A stretch of 7,058 nt of DNA from Gemmatimonadaceae bacterium (GTDB lineage Bacteria; Gemmatimonadota; Gemmatimonadetes; Gemmatimonadales; Gemmatimonadaceae): assembly GCA_019689955.1 (NCBI GenBank), contig JADGGM010000151.1, positions 1 through 7,058 of the forward strand, read 5' to 3'. Below the pieces are notes generated by a model that was not told the origin of the DNA, did no database searches, and was given only the letters and a program-made list of their open reading frames with translations. This document shows, in pieces, positions 5,583-7,058 of this stretch. Position 1 is the first letter of the stretch. Each line of letters begins with the position of its first letter. The position numbers and the translations under genes are program-made.

Positions 5583-6848
5583 ATGAGCACGCTACTTGAG
5601 TCACTCTCCTCCCTCGCCGCACCCGCGGTCGGACCGATCGCCGCGCAGCTCGGCGAGTCCGACGTGGCGGTGTCGCGCGGAGTCCAGACCAGCGTCGCGT
5701 CGGTCCTCGGAGGGCTCCTCACGAAGATCAAGGACCCGGGCGCCGCGAGTCAGATCTTCGGGCTGATCAGCAAGGCCCCCGCCGGCGCGAGCGTCGCGGG
5801 TGACGTCCAGGGGATGGTCGGCGGGCCCGCCGCGGGCGCTCCCACCACGGGAGGGGCGGGAGGCTTTCTCTCCACGCTGTTCGGCGGCCAGACGAACGCG
5901 GTCGGCGATCTCATCGGGCGGAGTGCGGGGTTCAAGAACCCGTCGTCGGGCTTCACGCTCCTCGGCATGGCCGCGCCGCTGGTGCTCGGCTTCTTCGGCA
6001 GGAAGGTTCGTGACGAGGGGCTGAGCCTGGGTGGGCTGACGACGATGCTCGCCGGCGAGCGCGACGGCATCCTCGCGGCAGCGCCGGCGGGGCTGACGAA
6101 CTTCTTGGGCGCCGGTGCGGCGACGCCGCCCTTCGCCACCAGCGAGGCACGGCGCGCCGTGGCGGCCACGGGGCAGCGGGCCGCCGGGACGGTGCGGAAG
6201 CCCGCAGGGAAGGGGTGGATCTGGCCGCTGGCCGGGATCGCCGCGCTCCTGCTCGTGTGGTTCTTCGTATCACGCGGCCGCGCACCGGCGGTGAGCCCGA
6301 CAGCCGGGACGACGACGGGAGCGCTCGACACCGCCGCGCAGCGAGCCGGCACCGCGGTCCAGACGGCGGCGGGGGAGGTCGGCGGGCTCGGTGCGATGGT
6401 GAGGCGCATGCTCCCCGGGGGGGTCGCGCTGAACGTCCCGGAGCGCGGAGTCGAATCGAAGCTCATCGCCTTCATCGAGGACAAATCGCGTCCGGTCGAC
6501 GACACGACGTGGTTCGACTTCGACCGTGTGACCTTCGCGAACGGGTCGGGGACGATTCTGCCCCAGTCGCAGGAGCAGTTCGACAACCTCGCCAAGGTGC
6601 TCCAGGCGTATCCCAGCGTGACTGCGAAGATCGGCGGCTACACGGACAGCGTCGGGAACGCGGCGGCGAACCTGCGGCTCTCGCAGCAGCGGGCCGAGGC
6701 CGCGCGGCAGGCTCTGATCAAGGACGGCGTCGCGGCCAACCGGCTGGAGGCGCAGGGGTACGGCGAGGCCCATCCGATCGCGGACAACTCGACGGACGCG
6801 GGGCGCGCGCGGAACCGGCGCATCGCCTTGCGGGTGACCAAGAAGTAA
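5583..6848 (+). CDS. DUF937 - transmembrane - OmpA-like peptidoglycan-binding protein
   Basis: This 421-residue protein has three parts. Residues 1 to about 175 match DUF937 in character: MSTLLESLSS, repeated small hydrophobic helices, GGFLSTLFGG, and LGMAAPLVLGFFGRK (127-141). Residues 211-229 (GWIWPLAGIAALLLVWFFV) are one transmembrane helix. An Ala/Thr-rich linker follows (about 233-280). Residues 309-418 are an OmpA-like domain starting WFDFDRVTFANGSG, with GGYTDSVGN (351-359), LSQQRAEAAR (366-375) and GRARNRRIALRV (407-418). The Asp in TDS and the Arg in NRRI are the expected diaminopimelate-peptidoglycan contacts. With no signal peptide, DUF937 should be cytoplasmic and the OmpA part periplasmic, as in MotB-type anchors. 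The start codon has GGGAGGAC 6-13 nt upstream. The frame is open further upstream to 5511, without support. The stop overlaps an ATG (TAATG). Confidence 0.9.
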   Translation: MSTLLESLSSLAAPAVGPIAAQLGESDVAVSRGVQTSVASVLGGLLTKIKDPGAASQIFGLISKAPAGASVAGDVQGMVGGPAAGAPTTGGAGGFLSTLFGGQTNAVGDLIGRSAGFKNPSSGFTLLGMAAPLVLGFFGRKVRDEGLSLGGLTTMLAGERDGILAAAPAGLTNFLGAGAATPPFATSEARRAVAATGQRAAGTVRKPAGKGWIWPLAGIAALLLVWFFVSRGRAPAVSPTAGTTTGALDTAAQRAGTAVQTAAGEVGGLGAMVRRMLPGGVALNVPERGVESKLIAFIEDKSRPVDDTTWFDFDRVTFANGSGTILPQSQEQFDNLAKVLQAYPSVTAKIGGYTDSVGNAAANLRLSQQRAEAARQALIKDGVAANRLEAQGYGEAHPIADNSTDAGRARNRRIALRVTKK

Positions 6849-6903
6849 TGCGATCGCGTGCCGCGGCGTGTATACTCCGGTGGCCCGGGAGCCATCGGGG
6901 TGA

Positions 6904-7058
6904 CACGCCGCGGCGCAAACCACCGTCACGTCTCCGGCGTCTGCGTGCTCGGCCGAGTCGGCGCAGCCGTGCGCGTATCACGTCGAGGAGGTGCGTATCG
7001 AGTCGGCGGGGGGAGTGCGGCTCGCGGGGGTGCTCACGACCCCGGCGGGGAGCGGGAT
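6904..7058 (+). CDS. Partial alpha/beta-hydrolase-like N-terminus, start unclear, cut by window end
   Basis: From the TGA at 6901-6903 this frame stays open to the edge. It reads AAAQTTVTSPASA, then QPCAYHVEEVRIESAGG and VRLAGVLTTPAGSG. The last part resembles the first beta-hairpin of secreted alpha/beta hydrolases and dienelactone-hydrolase or S9-type peptidases (pattern V-x-I/F-x-S-x-x-G-V-x-L-A-G-x-L-x-x-P-x-G). The Ala/Thr/Ser-rich stretch before it looks like a mature N-terminus after a signal peptide, but no start codon or hydrophobic core exists in this frame before the TGA. The true start may be in another frame, implying another indel, or GTG at 6991. It follows the OmpA-type gene on the same strand. 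Confidence 0.45.

Noticed and set aside
6870..6875. TATACT as a -10 box for the last gene
   Set aside because: There is no -35-like hexamer at a proper distance, so a promoter is not supported.
6270..6929. 219-codon minus-strand frame under the OmpA domain
   Set aside because: It is antisense to a fully intact OmpA-like domain and has no recognisable motif.
6848..7058. Gene starting at the ATG that overlaps the OmpA stop (TAATG)
   Set aside because: The overlap looks like translational coupling, but the frame quickly becomes Arg/Pro-rich. A neighbouring frame carries the hydrolase-like sequence.
1..7058. CRISPR array, IS element, tRNA or rRNA
   Set aside because: No regularly spaced direct repeats, transposase motifs, tRNA arm patterns or rRNA-like sequence were seen on either strand.

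Overview
This is a high-GC window (roughly 70% G+C by eye) of densely packed bacterial chromosomal genes. The mix is DinB-like, TspO, DUF378, nitrilase-superfamily, SRPBCC, GNAT and DUF937-OmpA proteins plus a secreted Cys/His-rich lipoprotein. It fits a free-living soil or sediment Gram-negative bacterium. The OmpA-like peptidoglycan-binding domain and the lipobox argue for a diderm envelope. Gemmatimonadota or a similar high-GC phylum is plausible, but that is an impression from gene content only. I saw no rRNA, tRNA, CRISPR, IS element or phage gene.

Layout. Positions 19-71 form a strong hairpin downstream of a minus-strand DinB-like gene (102-584). A divergent plus-strand ICMT/PEMT-type membrane methyltransferase follows (749-1321). 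Its end abuts the 3' end of a minus-strand TerC-type gene (1334-1585) that stops after about 83 codons and looks truncated. A TspO/MBR gene (1640-2119) and a small DUF378 membrane protein (2184-2408, minus) converge on a GC-rich hairpin (2129-2149). The stretch 2409-2875 has no gene I recognise, but carries overlapping, mutually exclusive stem-loops just before the next operon.

The plus-strand block 2876-4781 looks like one operon: a carbon-nitrogen hydrolase, an SRPBCC/AHSA1-like protein broken by an apparent 1-nt frameshift, and a GNAT acetyltransferase. The natural GNAT stop seems to have been lost by another 1-nt change, just before a perfect 11-bp terminator-like hairpin (4665-4698). Converging on it is a minus-strand lipoprotein of unknown function (up to 5203), also frameshifted, at a run of five G (plus strand) right after its signal peptide. 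Indels in three consecutive genes suggest either local gene decay or uncorrected sequencing or assembly errors. Reads would decide this.

After a roughly 380-bp divergent intergenic region comes an intact gene for a DUF937 - transmembrane - OmpA-like protein (5583-6848). The window ends in what looks like the N-terminal part of an alpha/beta-hydrolase-type protein, with no clear start. I see no established multi-gene system here. The most interesting items are the DUF937-TM-OmpA architecture, the amputated TerC gene, the clustered frameshifts and the stem-loops.
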